Source: Desulfococcaceae bacterium HSG9
GTDB taxonomy: Bacteria; Desulfobacterota; Desulfobacteria; Desulfobacterales; JAUCGF01
DNA length: 59,941 nucleotides
Direction: 5' to 3'
NCBI GenBank assembly: GCA_030378005.1
Contig: JAUCGF010000099.1
Span: 1 to 59,941 of the forward strand
Positions 26,742 through 35,927 of the stretch are shown piece by piece. Position numbers and translations under genes: made by a program. The first letter of the stretch is position 1. Each line of letters opens with the position of its first letter. The notes beneath the pieces are model-generated. The model saw only the letters and a list, made by a program, of their open reading frames with translations. It ran no database searches and was not told the origin of the DNA.

Positions 26742-27440
26742 ATGCGAAAAAATTCAACTGACGTATCAAAAATTGGAAAATCCCATTGCTTATTTTTCAT
26801 ATTTTTTTTAGTATTGACGGCTCTCACTTTTTCGGGTTGCAGCGGAAGCAGCGATTCCGATAGCAGCGGCAGTTCGGCTGCCGTAGGAATATATCCTATG
26901 TACTTAGATAACAATGCCAACGGAAGAAACGATTATGTGGAAAGCGGAACCCATGTTTCAGGCGCTGTTGCCAAGTCTTCAATCTTTCGCTTGCTTTTTG
27001 GCGTTCAAGAGGCGCTGGCGGATACCGGTTTCTATAACCATCCTTTTGCAGACGACAACGGTGACGGAATCTGCGATTATGCTCAAAATGGCAGTAACAC
27101 CTGGCACGGTCCGGGTTTTATTGACGAAAATGGCAATGGCGCATGTGATTACTGGGAAGCAGGTAGCCAACAGTATAATCGTAATGGCGGCATCCGCTAT
27201 CAGGATCAGAACAGCAACCAAATCAATGACTATTATGAGTCTTCGTGGCATTACAACGACCATGGCTTTGCAGACGGCAATGGTGACGGGATATGTGACT
27301 ATGCTCAAAACGGTAGTAACACCTGGCACGGTCCCGGGTTTATAGATGGAGACGGTAACGGTGTATGCGATTATTGGCAAGCAGGCGGAAGCGGACCAGG
27401 ATACGGGCGCGGATACGGGCATGGCCATAGAGGCTGGTAA
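26742..27440 (+). CDS. Repeat lipoprotein with Asp/Asn-rich calcium-type motifs
   Basis: 232 residues after AAGGAGGAG. A lipobox LTFSGC gives a lipidated cysteine at about position 33. A Ser/Asp linker follows. The body contains a duplicated unit of about 42 residues: DNGDGICDYAQNGSNTWHG with GFIDENGNGACDYW, and later GNGDGICDYAQNGSNTWHG with GFIDGDGNGVCDYW. These DxNxDGxxD loops resemble calcium-binding repeats of the EF-hand/thrombospondin type. The C-terminus is Gly/His-rich (GYGHGHRGW), a possible metal site. It lies inside the ZraPSR-like cluster, so an envelope metal-handling role is inferred. Confidence 0.75.
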   Translation: MRKNSTDVSKIGKSHCLFFIFFLVLTALTFSGCSGSSDSDSSGSSAAVGIYPMYLDNNANGRNDYVESGTHVSGAVAKSSIFRLLFGVQEALADTGFYNHPFADDNGDGICDYAQNGSNTWHGPGFIDENGNGACDYWEAGSQQYNRNGGIRYQDQNSNQINDYYESSWHYNDHGFADGNGDGICDYAQNGSNTWHGPGFIDGDGNGVCDYWQAGGSGPGYGRGYGHGHRGW

Positions 27441-27473
27441 CATTGAAAAGCACCCCATTTAATAATCATGGTT

Positions 27474-27510
27474 TCAGGTGTCAGGGTTCGGTTTTTGAAC
27501 ACTGACACCT
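27474..27510. repeat. Hairpin between lipoprotein and regulator genes
   Basis: TCAGGTGTCAG pairs with CTGACACCTGA around a short T-rich loop. It may act as a weak terminator or attenuator before the regulator gene. Confidence 0.5.
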
Positions 27511-27530
27511 GAACACTGAGCCTTGATAAA

Positions 27531-28859
27531 ATGAATATTCTTATTGTTGATGATGACACCATGCAGCGGGAAATGTTGCAAGGTTTTCTGGAAAAGCAGG
27601 GCTTTCACACCTTCATGGCTGCTAATGGTGATGAAGCGCTGGAAATTTTTGCGAATACTCCGATTCAACTGATTTTACTGGATCATCGTATGCCGGATAT
27701 GAACGGTGATGAAGTTCTCCGTCATATCAAAAAAACCAATCCTCTGGTAGCGGTGATTATGATCACCGCCTACGGCAGCGTGAACACGGCTGTTGATGTG
27801 ATGAAACTGGGTGCCGATGATTTTTTGGAAAAACCGGTGGCCCTGAAACCGCTGCTCACTAAAATTCAGATGATTCAAGAACGTCTGACTATCGCCGAAG
27901 AAGCCGCTGGCGTTACTGAAACATTAGATCAAAGCAAACTTCCCATTAAAATTATCGGTGAAAGTCCGGCCATGCAGAATATTTTATCTGTCGCCGGCCG
28001 GGTGGCCGCAACTCCCTGGACGGTTTTGATACGCGGTGAAACCGGTACGGGCAAGGAATTGGTCGCGCGTCTGATTCATCTGCTCAGTCCGGTGAATGAC
28101 GGTCCTTTTGTGGAAATCAATTGCGGTGCTATTCCTGAAAATTTGTTTGAATCAGAGCTGTTCGGACACGAAAAGGGATCGTTTACCGGTGCATCAGCCC
28201 GGCGGCGAGGACGGTTTGAACTAGCCGCTGATGGTACGCTTTTTTTAGATGAAATCGGGGAATTGCCGCTGGCGTTACAGCCCAAATTGCTGCGCGCGCT
28301 TCAGGAAAAACGAATTACTCGTATTGGCAGTGAAACGGAAATTAACATAGATGTGAGAGTGGTGGCTGCCACTAACCGTGATTTGAAACAATTAGTGGCA
28401 CAAGGCGTGTTTCGCGAGGACTTATATTATCGTTTGAATGTGTTTGATATCTTGGTTCCGCCTTTGCGAGAACGCAAACAAGACCTGCCTGCTTTGATTG
28501 CTTTTTTTGCCAAGCGGTACAGTCCAAGGCCGGTGCAATTCGATGCTGACGCTACAGCCACCCTGATGAAATATTCTTTTCCCGGTAATATCCGGGAGTT
28601 GGAACATATTATTCAGCGCACCTTTACACTGGCACGAGGCAACACCGTTCAACACCGGGATTTGCCGGCGGAGATTCGTTTTCATCAGGTAACAGCCCAA
28701 GGAACGTTATCTCAACGCCTGGAAGCGGTAGAACGGGAAATGCTCTGGTCTTCTTTGGAGAATCATCAATGGGTGCAGACACGCGCTGCAAAAGCGTTGG
28801 GAATCAGTGAACGGGTATTACGTTATAAAATGCGGAAGCACAAGATCAAACAGCTATAG
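27531..28859 (+). CDS. Sigma-54-dependent response regulator, ZraR/NtrC type
   Basis: 442 residues with the standard three-part layout. The receiver (about 1-120) has D51 in LILLDHRMPDMNG and a K in EKPV. The AAA domain has Walker A GETGTGKE from G169, the sigma-54 contact loop as GSFTGA (a common variant of GAFTGA), Walker B GTLFLDEIGE, and the arginine region YYRLNVFDI. The C-terminal Fis-type helix-turn-helix reads AAKALGISERVLRYKMRK. It is expected to activate the sigma-54 promoter at 23681 by binding the palindromes at 23592-23627. It is the last gene of the cluster. Confidence 0.92.
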   Translation: MNILIVDDDTMQREMLQGFLEKQGFHTFMAANGDEALEIFANTPIQLILLDHRMPDMNGDEVLRHIKKTNPLVAVIMITAYGSVNTAVDVMKLGADDFLEKPVALKPLLTKIQMIQERLTIAEEAAGVTETLDQSKLPIKIIGESPAMQNILSVAGRVAATPWTVLIRGETGTGKELVARLIHLLSPVNDGPFVEINCGAIPENLFESELFGHEKGSFTGASARRRGRFELAADGTLFLDEIGELPLALQPKLLRALQEKRITRIGSETEINIDVRVVAATNRDLKQLVAQGVFREDLYYRLNVFDILVPPLRERKQDLPALIAFFAKRYSPRPVQFDADATATLMKYSFPGNIRELEHIIQRTFTLARGNTVQHRDLPAEIRFHQVTAQGTLSQRLEAVEREMLWSSLENHQWVQTRAAKALGISERVLRYKMRKHKIKQL

Positions 28860-28873
28860 ACATTCAGACAATC

Positions 28874-28900
28874 AATGTCACTGCGTTAGCGGTCGGAGAT
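28874..28900. repeat. Solo copy of the IS630-remnant end
   Basis: AATGTCACTGCGTTAGCGGT and the following CGGAGATA resemble the end of the IS630 remnant at 6801-6828. It is probably a left-over of a deleted element. Confidence 0.45.
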
Positions 28901-29044
28901 ATACTACGAGTATTATCTCCTCCCTTTATCCTTGTGACATTAATTATCTAAAAGTCTTTAGGTATCGAATAAGGAAATGGGATTGAAATCGTATCAGCAT
29001 GGTGTTGGGTGTTGGGTGATGTGCTGGAGGGTGAATGTCCCGCG

Positions 29045-29168
29045 AGATAAGTACTTGGACAAAAGTTTTACGGTATTTTACGCATCGCTCAAGGTGGGTT
29101 TGCAACCCACCGGCTAATACCGCCGGATTGCAAACCCGTGAGAGCGATGCTAGGAAAAGTACTTATCT
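29045..29168. mobile_element. 124-bp MITE-like hairpin element
   Basis: Perfect 12-bp ends AGATAAGTACTT and AAGTACTTATCT, with further inverted pairs inside (GCATCGCTC / GAGCGATGC and GGGTTTGCAA / TTGCAAACCC), so that the whole element can fold into one long hairpin. It has no coding capacity. Confidence 0.75.
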
Positions 29169-29228
29169 TTCAGTTTACAAATGGCTCGCAAGGACGCTCG
29201 CTCTCTACAATACTTCCAGCCTGTAAAA

Positions 29229-30077
29229 TTACGTAACCTTTTGCGCGATAGCGGCAAATATTTTAGTCACTTCGGAATCAGGATAGGTTTCCTGAAAAGA
29301 GCGTCCAGTATCACCACAGACGACCATCCGGTGGTCAAAGGGAATTCTTCCGAGAAAGGGGATGCCTGCGGCAAGGGCTGTTTTTTCACCGCCACCAGCT
29401 CCGAACAAATCAATGGATTCGCTACAATGGGGGCATATAGCGCCACTCATATTTTCTACCAGACCTTTAATTTCCATTTTAACTGTTTTGCAAAAACTGA
29501 TTGATTTACGAACATCCGCCAAGGCAACTTCCTGTGGCGTTGTAATGATAATAGCTTGTGCGTCTGATATAGTTTGCGCTACGGTTAAAGGTTCATCACC
29601 GGTTCCGGGGGGTGCATCTATAATCAGATAATCCAGTGCGCCCCATTCCACATCTGCAATAAATTGCTGGATGGCCGAATATTTGATGGGGCCGCGCCAG
29701 ATAATGGCATCATCTTTATTAGTGGATAAGGATTCAATTGAAACGGCTTTTAAATTTTCCGAATAACTCATGGGATTTAGTTTTTTCCGTTCGTTAACGG
29801 TCAGCATTTCTTTAAGCCCTAACATTCGTGGAATATCAGGTCCGTGTAAATCAACATCCATTATGCCAACATTAAAGCCCTGATTTGCGAGCGCCATGGA
29901 TAAATTCACAGATGTGCTGGTTTTCCCTACGCCTCCTTTGCCGCTCATAATAATATATTTATGTTTAATTTTGTTTAACGATTTTGTAACGGCAGCATCT
30001 TTTGTATCCTGTGTATTCGCCTGACCTGCCGGTCGATTATCCATTTTAAAATCATTCATTTTAATATCAGCTTTCAT
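29229..30077 (-). CDS. Mrp/NBP35-family iron-sulfur-cluster carrier ATPase
   Basis: 282 residues. A deviant Walker A SGKGGVGKTSTSVNL (about 45-60), the switch-type motif DAPPGTGDEPL and a C-terminal CxxC in GAICPHC are the marks of Mrp/ApbC proteins, which bind and transfer 4Fe-4S clusters as dimers. The N-terminal Mrp domain (DUF59) is missing, as in the shorter branch of the family. The last gene of a four-gene minus-strand run, 26 bases after the LysM/TPR lipoprotein. The start at 30077 lacks a strong ribosome site; ATG at 30059 is possible. Confidence 0.88.
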   Translation of the reverse strand: MKADIKMNDFKMDNRPAGQANTQDTKDAAVTKSLNKIKHKYIIMSGKGGVGKTSTSVNLSMALANQGFNVGIMDVDLHGPDIPRMLGLKEMLTVNERKKLNPMSYSENLKAVSIESLSTNKDDAIIWRGPIKYSAIQQFIADVEWGALDYLIIDAPPGTGDEPLTVAQTISDAQAIIITTPQEVALADVRKSISFCKTVKMEIKGLVENMSGAICPHCSESIDLFGAGGGEKTALAAGIPFLGRIPFDHRMVVCGDTGRSFQETYPDSEVTKIFAAIAQKVT

Positions 30078-30103
30078 TCGTTAGGTTAATTGTCAGAACA
30101 ATG

Positions 30104-31240
30104 TTACTTCATTTTTTCCAATTTTTTAATCAAATTGCGTGCATTTTCAATATCCTTGCGGGCCTTGGTGTGTCCAGGATTTAACAATAACGTTTTCTCC
30201 CATTCTTCAATTGCCTTGCTCAATTCTTCACGTAAATATTGTTTGACACCTCGACGATAATGTTCTTCAGCTTCTTGCGACATCTGTTTTTTTATATCGT
30301 TTATAGCCTCTTTAGCACCTTGAAAATCAGCATCTGTCTCATTAAACATATTTATTGCTTCGGTATATTTTTTTTTAAGTGCTAAATCCTTACCCATGGA
30401 TAAATATGCTTGATTTTTTAATTTGAGCGCTTCGTTATTTTGAGGGTCATTTTCTAAAATAGTCTGGGTAATCGGCAATACTTTGGGATAATTTTTGGCT
30501 ATGAAATAGTTCCGAGCATCGGTCAGTTCACTCTCAATGTCAATAATCGGATTGATAATCGACGGTTCAGATATATCCGATTCCTCTATCACCATCTCTG
30601 TTCCTGGCTCTGGTTGTGTTTCCGTTTCATCCGAAGGCTTTTCTCTTGGTTTTGCACTTGGTATTCTAATATTGTCCAAACGTGGAATCTTTAAAATAGC
30701 ACCTGGCCGTGGTTTTTTTGTAAATGCAAGTCGATTTATATTGGCGATTAGAAATCCTTTACTGGAATCTTTATAAATTTTACCGGCAATTTTATTATAG
30801 GTATCGCCTTTCCTCACTTGATAAGTTTTGTAAGCAGAGCGAGTGAACTTGTTTTTCAAGTAATTCAGCGCTTGTTGGTGTTCCGGATCATGACGCAAAG
30901 CAATCATAAATTCTTTGCGCGCATTTTTTAATTGGCGTTTTTGATAATATCTTACACCTTTTTTAAAGTGTGTTTTGGCAAAGCTTGTGTTAATCGCTTC
31001 CAAAAGAGCGGTTTTACCTTTGATTTTGGCATTGTAAGGATCTATGCTAGATGTGATTTTCCAATATTCCAGCGCTTTAGTCAAATTACGTTTTTTTTCA
31101 TAAGCAATCGCTTTATTTTTATAAGCCAATGGAGATATCGGTATTTTTGGAGGTCGTTTAGGTACAGGGCCAGTGCAACCGACTAACATTAGTGTAAAAG
31201 CGATCAAAATGGGAATGGTTCGTACAATTGATTTCTTCAT
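30104..31240 (-). CDS. Lipoprotein with TPR repeats and a LysM domain
   Basis: 378 residues. A lipobox LMLVGC gives a lipidated Cys near residue 22. TPR-like helical pairs cover about 40-125, a LysM motif at about 135-185 (YQVRKGDTYNKIAGKIYKD) should bind peptidoglycan, a Pro/Glu-rich linker follows, and further TPR units cover about 240-375. It looks like an envelope scaffold that tethers partners to the cell wall. Its start overlaps the stop of the deacetylase gene (TAATG), which implies coupled translation. No enzyme motif is visible. Confidence 0.85.
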   Translation of the reverse strand: MKKSIVRTIPILIAFTLMLVGCTGPVPKRPPKIPISPLAYKNKAIAYEKKRNLTKALEYWKITSSIDPYNAKIKGKTALLEAINTSFAKTHFKKGVRYYQKRQLKNARKEFMIALRHDPEHQQALNYLKNKFTRSAYKTYQVRKGDTYNKIAGKIYKDSSKGFLIANINRLAFTKKPRPGAILKIPRLDNIRIPSAKPREKPSDETETQPEPGTEMVIEESDISEPSIINPIIDIESELTDARNYFIAKNYPKVLPITQTILENDPQNNEALKLKNQAYLSMGKDLALKKKYTEAINMFNETDADFQGAKEAINDIKKQMSQEAEEHYRRGVKQYLREELSKAIEEWEKTLLLNPGHTKARKDIENARNLIKKLEKMK

Positions 31241-32232
31241 TATAAGCCCTCTTTAACAAACGTTTTCAAATTTATTTTGAACGTGTTTAAATCATAAGTA
31301 CCATAAATCATAGCGCGTTTCACTTCGAAGTTATCAGTGAAAAAAGGATTGCTGCCACGTTCGACTGTGAGTCCTCCACGAAAGCCATGTTTTTTTAACA
31401 GGGCAATAACAAGATGATTCCATTTACCATAAGGATAGGCCATGAATACTGGTGTAATGGCGATTTTATCACGGATATTTCTTTGTGCCCAGGTAATCTC
31501 TTTTTCTAATCGTGATATGTATGATTTGAAATTTTCACCTTTCAACAATTTTGACATATCACGATGCGTCCGTGTCTGGCTTTGGATATCGAAACCACTC
31601 TGTTTCAATTCCTGAATTTGTTTCCAAGTCATTGCATTTTTTGACCCTACAATACCAGTATAGAGGAAAAAAGTGGCCGGATAGTTAAATTTTTTTAAGA
31701 TAGGATAGGCGATATCAAAAGCTGAACGGAAGCCGTCATCAATTGTGATCACAACAGATTTTTCAGGTATCTGGTCTTCAAAATCTAAAAAGGCGTAGAA
31801 TTGTGAGAGCGTAACAACAGTATATTTGTTATCCTTTAAATAATTCATTTGAGCTTCAAACGCCGCCTGCGTTACCACCATTCGGTTTTTTGATTTTTTG
31901 TCTCTGGTGAAGCGATGGTATGACAGTACCGGAACCGTCTGATAGCCGGAAGCAAATAAGCCGCCTTTGTTAAACGGTTTCAACGGAATAATGATTTCCT
32001 GTCCAGCACTTACAGAACGAATACCATTGTATTCGGCTATCATCCAACCTTTTGTGCGGTCATTTAAATAGTTTTGCGCCAAAGTGGAAAGCGTATCATT
32101 TTGCCTGACCCGGACAATTTTAAAATTGTTGGCCGCGTAAGACAGCGAAACCAAAATGAAAATGATAAGCCATGTAAGATACTGAATTTTAAATAAAAAC
32201 GGGCATGTAACATGTTTGAAAATTCTTTTCAT
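31240..32232 (-). CDS. LysM-polysaccharide deacetylase (NodB-type)
   Basis: 330 residues. A membrane or signal segment lies at about 10-33, LysM at about 38-85 (VRVRQNDTLSTLAQNYL), and a NodB-type deacetylase at about 100-300. The catalytic motif VVITIDDGFRSA is intact. The metal motif reads IQSQTRTHRDM, where the first of the two histidines (SHTxxH) is glutamine; some subfamilies appear to tolerate this. The YPYG motif is present. The likely substrate is an extracellular polysaccharide or peptidoglycan sugar. It follows the cyclase gene by 12 bases and overlaps the next gene. Confidence 0.85.
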   Translation of the reverse strand: MKRIFKHVTCPFLFKIQYLTWLIIFILVSLSYAANNFKIVRVRQNDTLSTLAQNYLNDRTKGWMIAEYNGIRSVSAGQEIIIPLKPFNKGGLFASGYQTVPVLSYHRFTRDKKSKNRMVVTQAAFEAQMNYLKDNKYTVVTLSQFYAFLDFEDQIPEKSVVITIDDGFRSAFDIAYPILKKFNYPATFFLYTGIVGSKNAMTWKQIQELKQSGFDIQSQTRTHRDMSKLLKGENFKSYISRLEKEITWAQRNIRDKIAITPVFMAYPYGKWNHLVIALLKKHGFRGGLTVERGSNPFFTDNFEVKRAMIYGTYDLNTFKINLKTFVKEGL

Positions 32233-32244
32233 AAGTACTCTCCT

Positions 32245-33999
32245 TTAAGCTGCTCCTTCAGTCCTTTCTTTGATACCCAAGACTTTATAAATTTGAATCG
32301 GTTCCGATTTGCCTTTCAATTCCTGAGGTGGAAGGGCTTCCACAGCAACCATTTTCTGAATCTGTTCATAAATTGCGCCGCTAATGATTATTTCACCGGG
32401 ACCGGCCAAACCATTCAAGCGTGAGGCTACATTCACACTGTCCCCTACAACCGTGTATTCGAGCTTTACTTGAGAACCGATATTTCCCGAAACCACGATG
32501 CCGGAATTAATGCCAATACCAATTGAGGCCAACAATCGGTTCTTGCTGTTTTTACTGGCCTCTTTTAATGCCACTTGCATATCAATTGCCGCTCTGACAG
32601 ATCTTTCAATGTGATCTTTATGAAAAACCGGTACACCAAAAACACCTAACACCGCATCACCGATAAATTTATCAATATAACCGCCGTGATCAAGGATAGC
32701 GGCTGTTTGAATTTCAAAGCACTCATTGAGTTCTTCCACCAACTCTTCAGGTTCTTTTTCTTCGGTGTATCGGGTAAACCCACGGACATCCGTAAAAATA
32801 ATTGTAGCTTCGCTACGGTTCCCCTTAAGCCATGAATTTTCAGGGTTATTCATTATCATTTCAAGGACTTCAGAACCGACATACTTGCCGAACGAATCCT
32901 GCATCAAGGATTTTACCCAGAGTTCGTCACTCATTTTATTGAAAGCAGTGGCTAGATTGCCCAATTCGTCTTTACGCGCCAAATCAACTTTATGGCCATA
33001 ATTTCCCATACTGATTTCCCGCGTTGCCATAACCAACTTTAAAATAGGGCGGGAAAACCAAATCCCTAATATTATAGTAATGACTATTCCAACCAGCACC
33101 AAAAATAATGTCATTCCGATGATACGCCAGCGTTCATCTTTGATCACTTGTGAAATAAAGTTCAAAGATACTCCCACATGAACTTCACCAAGTTTTTTAT
33201 CCTTAAAACTGATCGGACTTATCAGATTCAATATACGTTTATCAGGAAGTTTGGTATATTCGAAACGCGTGACACCGTTTGTCTCCTCTTTGAAATTTTC
33301 TTTTTGCGGGAAGCCCTCAAAAGATGTGTCAATTTTATCATTATCGGTGTGTGCCAACACTTGATTTTTATTATCAAGAATAAAGGCATAAACCAGTCCT
33401 TCCACAGAGCCAGCTTCATTGATTAGGGTGTTTAGCCGTAGGATATTATTTTCTAGCATCGGAATACGGGCATCATTGGCAAAATAGCTCAAGCTTACCT
33501 TGCCGATGGTTTCCATTTGGTCTTTGAGGCGCTTTTCCTGGCGGAATAAAATACCAGTGCTAATCAGCGTTACAACCAAGCATATAATAATTGTTGTTGC
33601 GATTGATAATTGCAGCCAAATTTTAATTGGGATATGTGATAGTTTTTTCATCAAAGATTGCCGTAAAGATTGCCTTTTTTTTTCGATGCGTTCTTTAATA
33701 TTATCTGCCAGCGACGTTACCACAAGATGATAATGAGAGTTGATTACTTTAACAATCTCCGCTTCTGAGGCGAATCCCAATTCCACAATAAGTTGCCCTA
33801 TACGAGCCGGTTTACCAATTTGATTAACCTGCTTGTTCTGAACACCCAGCGCCAGTTGCAACTGTTCTTCAGTAATAACCTGATTTTTAATTAAAACTTC
33901 ACCCAAGCGCATATGCGCTTTTTTTGATGAACGATTTAATATAGCCTGCATTTTAAGTGCCAAGCCTGACTTTTTTTCGTTTCCAACTTCAACATTCAT
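32245..33999 (-). CDS. Membrane class III adenylate/guanylate cyclase with GspE-type N-domain
   Basis: 584 residues. Residues about 25-100 resemble the small N-terminal domain of type II secretion ATPases (LGEVLIKNQVITEEQLQLAL). A membrane span (about 130-152), an extracytoplasmic sensor region of about 135 residues, a second span (about 290-312) and HAMP lead to the cyclase domain (about 395-575). Metal-binding D404 in IIFTDVRGFT and D448 in GDAVLGVFG are both present, with lysine in YIDKFIGD, which favours ATP. The product should be cAMP. Two cyclic-nucleotide-binding proteins are encoded 1.3-2.7 kb away. First gene of the minus-strand operon. Confidence 0.9.
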   Translation of the reverse strand: MNVEVGNEKKSGLALKMQAILNRSSKKAHMRLGEVLIKNQVITEEQLQLALGVQNKQVNQIGKPARIGQLIVELGFASEAEIVKVINSHYHLVVTSLADNIKERIEKKRQSLRQSLMKKLSHIPIKIWLQLSIATTIIICLVVTLISTGILFRQEKRLKDQMETIGKVSLSYFANDARIPMLENNILRLNTLINEAGSVEGLVYAFILDNKNQVLAHTDNDKIDTSFEGFPQKENFKEETNGVTRFEYTKLPDKRILNLISPISFKDKKLGEVHVGVSLNFISQVIKDERWRIIGMTLFLVLVGIVITIILGIWFSRPILKLVMATREISMGNYGHKVDLARKDELGNLATAFNKMSDELWVKSLMQDSFGKYVGSEVLEMIMNNPENSWLKGNRSEATIIFTDVRGFTRYTEEKEPEELVEELNECFEIQTAAILDHGGYIDKFIGDAVLGVFGVPVFHKDHIERSVRAAIDMQVALKEASKNSKNRLLASIGIGINSGIVVSGNIGSQVKLEYTVVGDSVNVASRLNGLAGPGEIIISGAIYEQIQKMVAVEALPPQELKGKSEPIQIYKVLGIKERTEGAA

Positions 34000-34635
34000 T
34001 GATGGTATCCTTGTTTTATATAATAATTAGGCATCTTTCATAGAAGCCAAAAAGTACTTTACACTTTTTAACATAGAATTTTTTTACATTTTTTTCTAAT
34101 TCATAAGCTCCCGCATGGGAAAATATTGTTGAAACCTGTCTTACTTCTCTGGAATTTCTATAGTTGGAAAGTATATAGAAATGATCATGCGCTAAATTGT
34201 CCATACCTTATAATAATATACTGTTATTAAAATGATATTATCTGACTTTCTAACGAAACTTATGAATCGTGTCGATTTTATACTTAAAAAATATTTTATA
34301 GCACAATGAGACAGAAATGAAAACCTTTATTTAAAAATCGAATAAGAGCTTTAATGATTTTGATCGTTTTATTAAAAAAACGGTATAAAAGCGTTTCCTG
34401 TAAATATAAATTGATTGCCAAAGGGCTTCAATTTTGATAGCAGGTGCTTTTGTTCCTATAGAACGTCGTCTTTAAATTGTTATGATGATTCTCTTTCACC
34501 TGTTTGTTATTTAGGAAATAGAGGATAACCATGTAAAAAGTATTTACTGATGTTTGGGGACTCCCAAAAAAAAATAATTTGCCCATTCATGAAACATGAA
34601 ATCAGATATAGCCGCCGAGGCTGCTGGAGAAAATA
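34000..34635. other. Long AT-rich intergenic region
   Basis: 636 bases between the divergent cyclase and a small hypothetical gene. A 62-codon frame on the minus strand (34016-34204) has no recognisable features or good ribosome site. I see no repeat, RNA gene or clear promoter beyond general AT-richness. Confidence 0.5.
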
Positions 34636-35067
34636 ATGGAAGAACTTCAAATACCAAAAGTAGAAGATGTTATCGCGCAAAAAATCGTAAGATATTATGG
34701 CTATTTTGAAGAAAATTTTTTAAAAACAATTGCCAAAAAATCAGCCAAGTTGGTTATTGGTGAATATTTTGGGGATATCTGCGCTGATATGTTTGAAATC
34801 CTTTCTCCCGAAGAAATGGAGGAATGGGTTTTAGAAGAATTAAATCGAGATTTTGATGAAAAAGTGGTTGGTGCGGTAGAACGTTTTTATCCCGATTTGA
34901 GTGGTAACGAGCTAGATAAAAAGCTGATGCAACTTGAAAAAATGTATGTACGTGAACATCATGAGCAACTTAAAGCTACGACCAAAGTGGCGATTAAGGA
35001 ACTGCGCACCAGAGTGAGATCCTTACGCAAGGATGTAAATCTGTTAAAACGTAAATACACGCTTTAG
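34636..35067 (+). CDS. Small helical protein of unknown function
   Basis: 143 residues with GGAG at good spacing before the ATG. The composition is that of a soluble, highly charged, mostly helical protein; the last 35 residues (TKVAIKELRTRVRSLRKD) look like a coiled coil. There is no signal peptide or membrane span. I do not recognise the family. Its position beside the cyclic-nucleotide genes may be chance. Confidence 0.65.
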   Translation: MEELQIPKVEDVIAQKIVRYYGYFEENFLKTIAKKSAKLVIGEYFGDICADMFEILSPEEMEEWVLEELNRDFDEKVVGAVERFYPDLSGNELDKKLMQLEKMYVREHHEQLKATTKVAIKELRTRVRSLRKDVNLLKRKYTL

Positions 35068-35091
35068 GGAATTACCAATCAATAAACTACT

Positions 35092-35190
35092 GCTTTGTCA
35101 AAACATAATTTTAGGGTTGAATGATTGAAATTTAAATCACTTCCAATAAATTATAGGGTACCCAACCCTAATTTTTAGCGTTGGCAAAGC
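35092..35190. repeat. Imperfect inverted-repeat element, about 99 bp
   Basis: Left arm 35092-35119 (GCTTTGTCAA ... TTAGGGTTG) and right arm 35163-35190 (CAACCCTAA ... TTGGCAAAGC) are inverted copies with a few mismatches around an AT-rich centre. It is a MITE-like structure. Confidence 0.6.
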
Positions 35191-35277
35191 ACTACATAGA
35201 TTATCCATAATGCGGGGTGTATTATTTGAGGGCAAATCCCTTACCTGATTTAGTTGGTTTTGCTTCGTCGTATCCAC

Positions 35278-35679
35278 CTATTTTGACCTTTCAACATTAA
35301 CAATAGCTTTACTGATCATGTTATCAAGTTTGAGCATCAGATTTGAAATAAGCTTTATTAATTTATCTGGTTGAGCGTTCCATTCACTGATTAGGCGCTC
35401 AGTATCAAGAAGCCCGACTGAGAGGGGGCCGTCAGCGATTGTTGAAACGACTTGTGGCCGCTCACCCTGTTTCAACAATTCCATTTCGCCGATAAAATCA
35501 CCTTCACCTAATGTATCAATGGTGATTGAACCTTTTAAACCACGTTTCTTAATTTTGGCTTTACCCTCAAGGATAATATAAATTCGGCTTGTAACAACGC
35601 CTTCTTTATTTATCACCGCTTTATCAGGAAACATTTTTTTTTCAACCAAATAGTCTGATATTTCCGGATTGATTGTCAT
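35278..35679 (-). CDS. Stand-alone cyclic-nucleotide-binding domain protein
   Basis: 133 residues from the ATG at 35679, nine bases after AGGAG; the ATG at 35688 abuts that site and is less likely. The cNMP-binding beta-barrel is visible (IYIILEGKAKIKKRG, then GEGDFIGEMELLKQGERPQ with the phosphate-binding-cassette position, then a C-helix). The cassette has GEM and ERPQ in place of the usual GE-RxA, so nucleotide binding may be altered. There is no DNA-binding domain, so this is not a Crp regulator. A local cyclase is the natural partner. Confidence 0.8.
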   Translation of the reverse strand: MTINPEISDYLVEKKMFPDKAVINKEGVVTSRIYIILEGKAKIKKRGLKGSITIDTLGEGDFIGEMELLKQGERPQVVSTIADGPLSVGLLDTERLISEWNAQPDKLIKLISNLMLKLDNMISKAIVNVERSK

Positions 35680-35819
35680 AGATACCATCTCCTGTTAGGA
35701 GCAGGGACGAAATAGTTTCCCCATTTTATTAAGAACTAAGCTTTTACGCTTAATCAAATTATACGGGCAAGAAAAAAGGAGTAAGTTATTTAGGAATGCT
35801 AATTAAATAACTCACCTAT

Positions 35820-35880
35820 CAGGAGTGCTGACTTCAGTCAACTTCGCCCGTGACGCAAGCTGAAACTGGCAATCTTCTTT
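35820..35880. repeat. REP-like palindrome, GGAGTGC family
   Basis: AGGAGTGCTGACTTCAGTC followed by a partly inverted GCTGAAACTGG lies between the two cNMP-binding genes. Related sequences lie at 40013-40080 and 41221-41250. Confidence 0.45.
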
Positions 35881-35927
35881 GTTAATGTGTGTAAACTATT
35901 TAATTTCTAATCCTTAGTTACCGTTCT

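Noticed and set aside
34016..34204. 62-codon minus-strand frame in the long intergenic region
   Set aside because: No ribosome site, no family features, AT-rich composition like the surrounding non-coding DNA.
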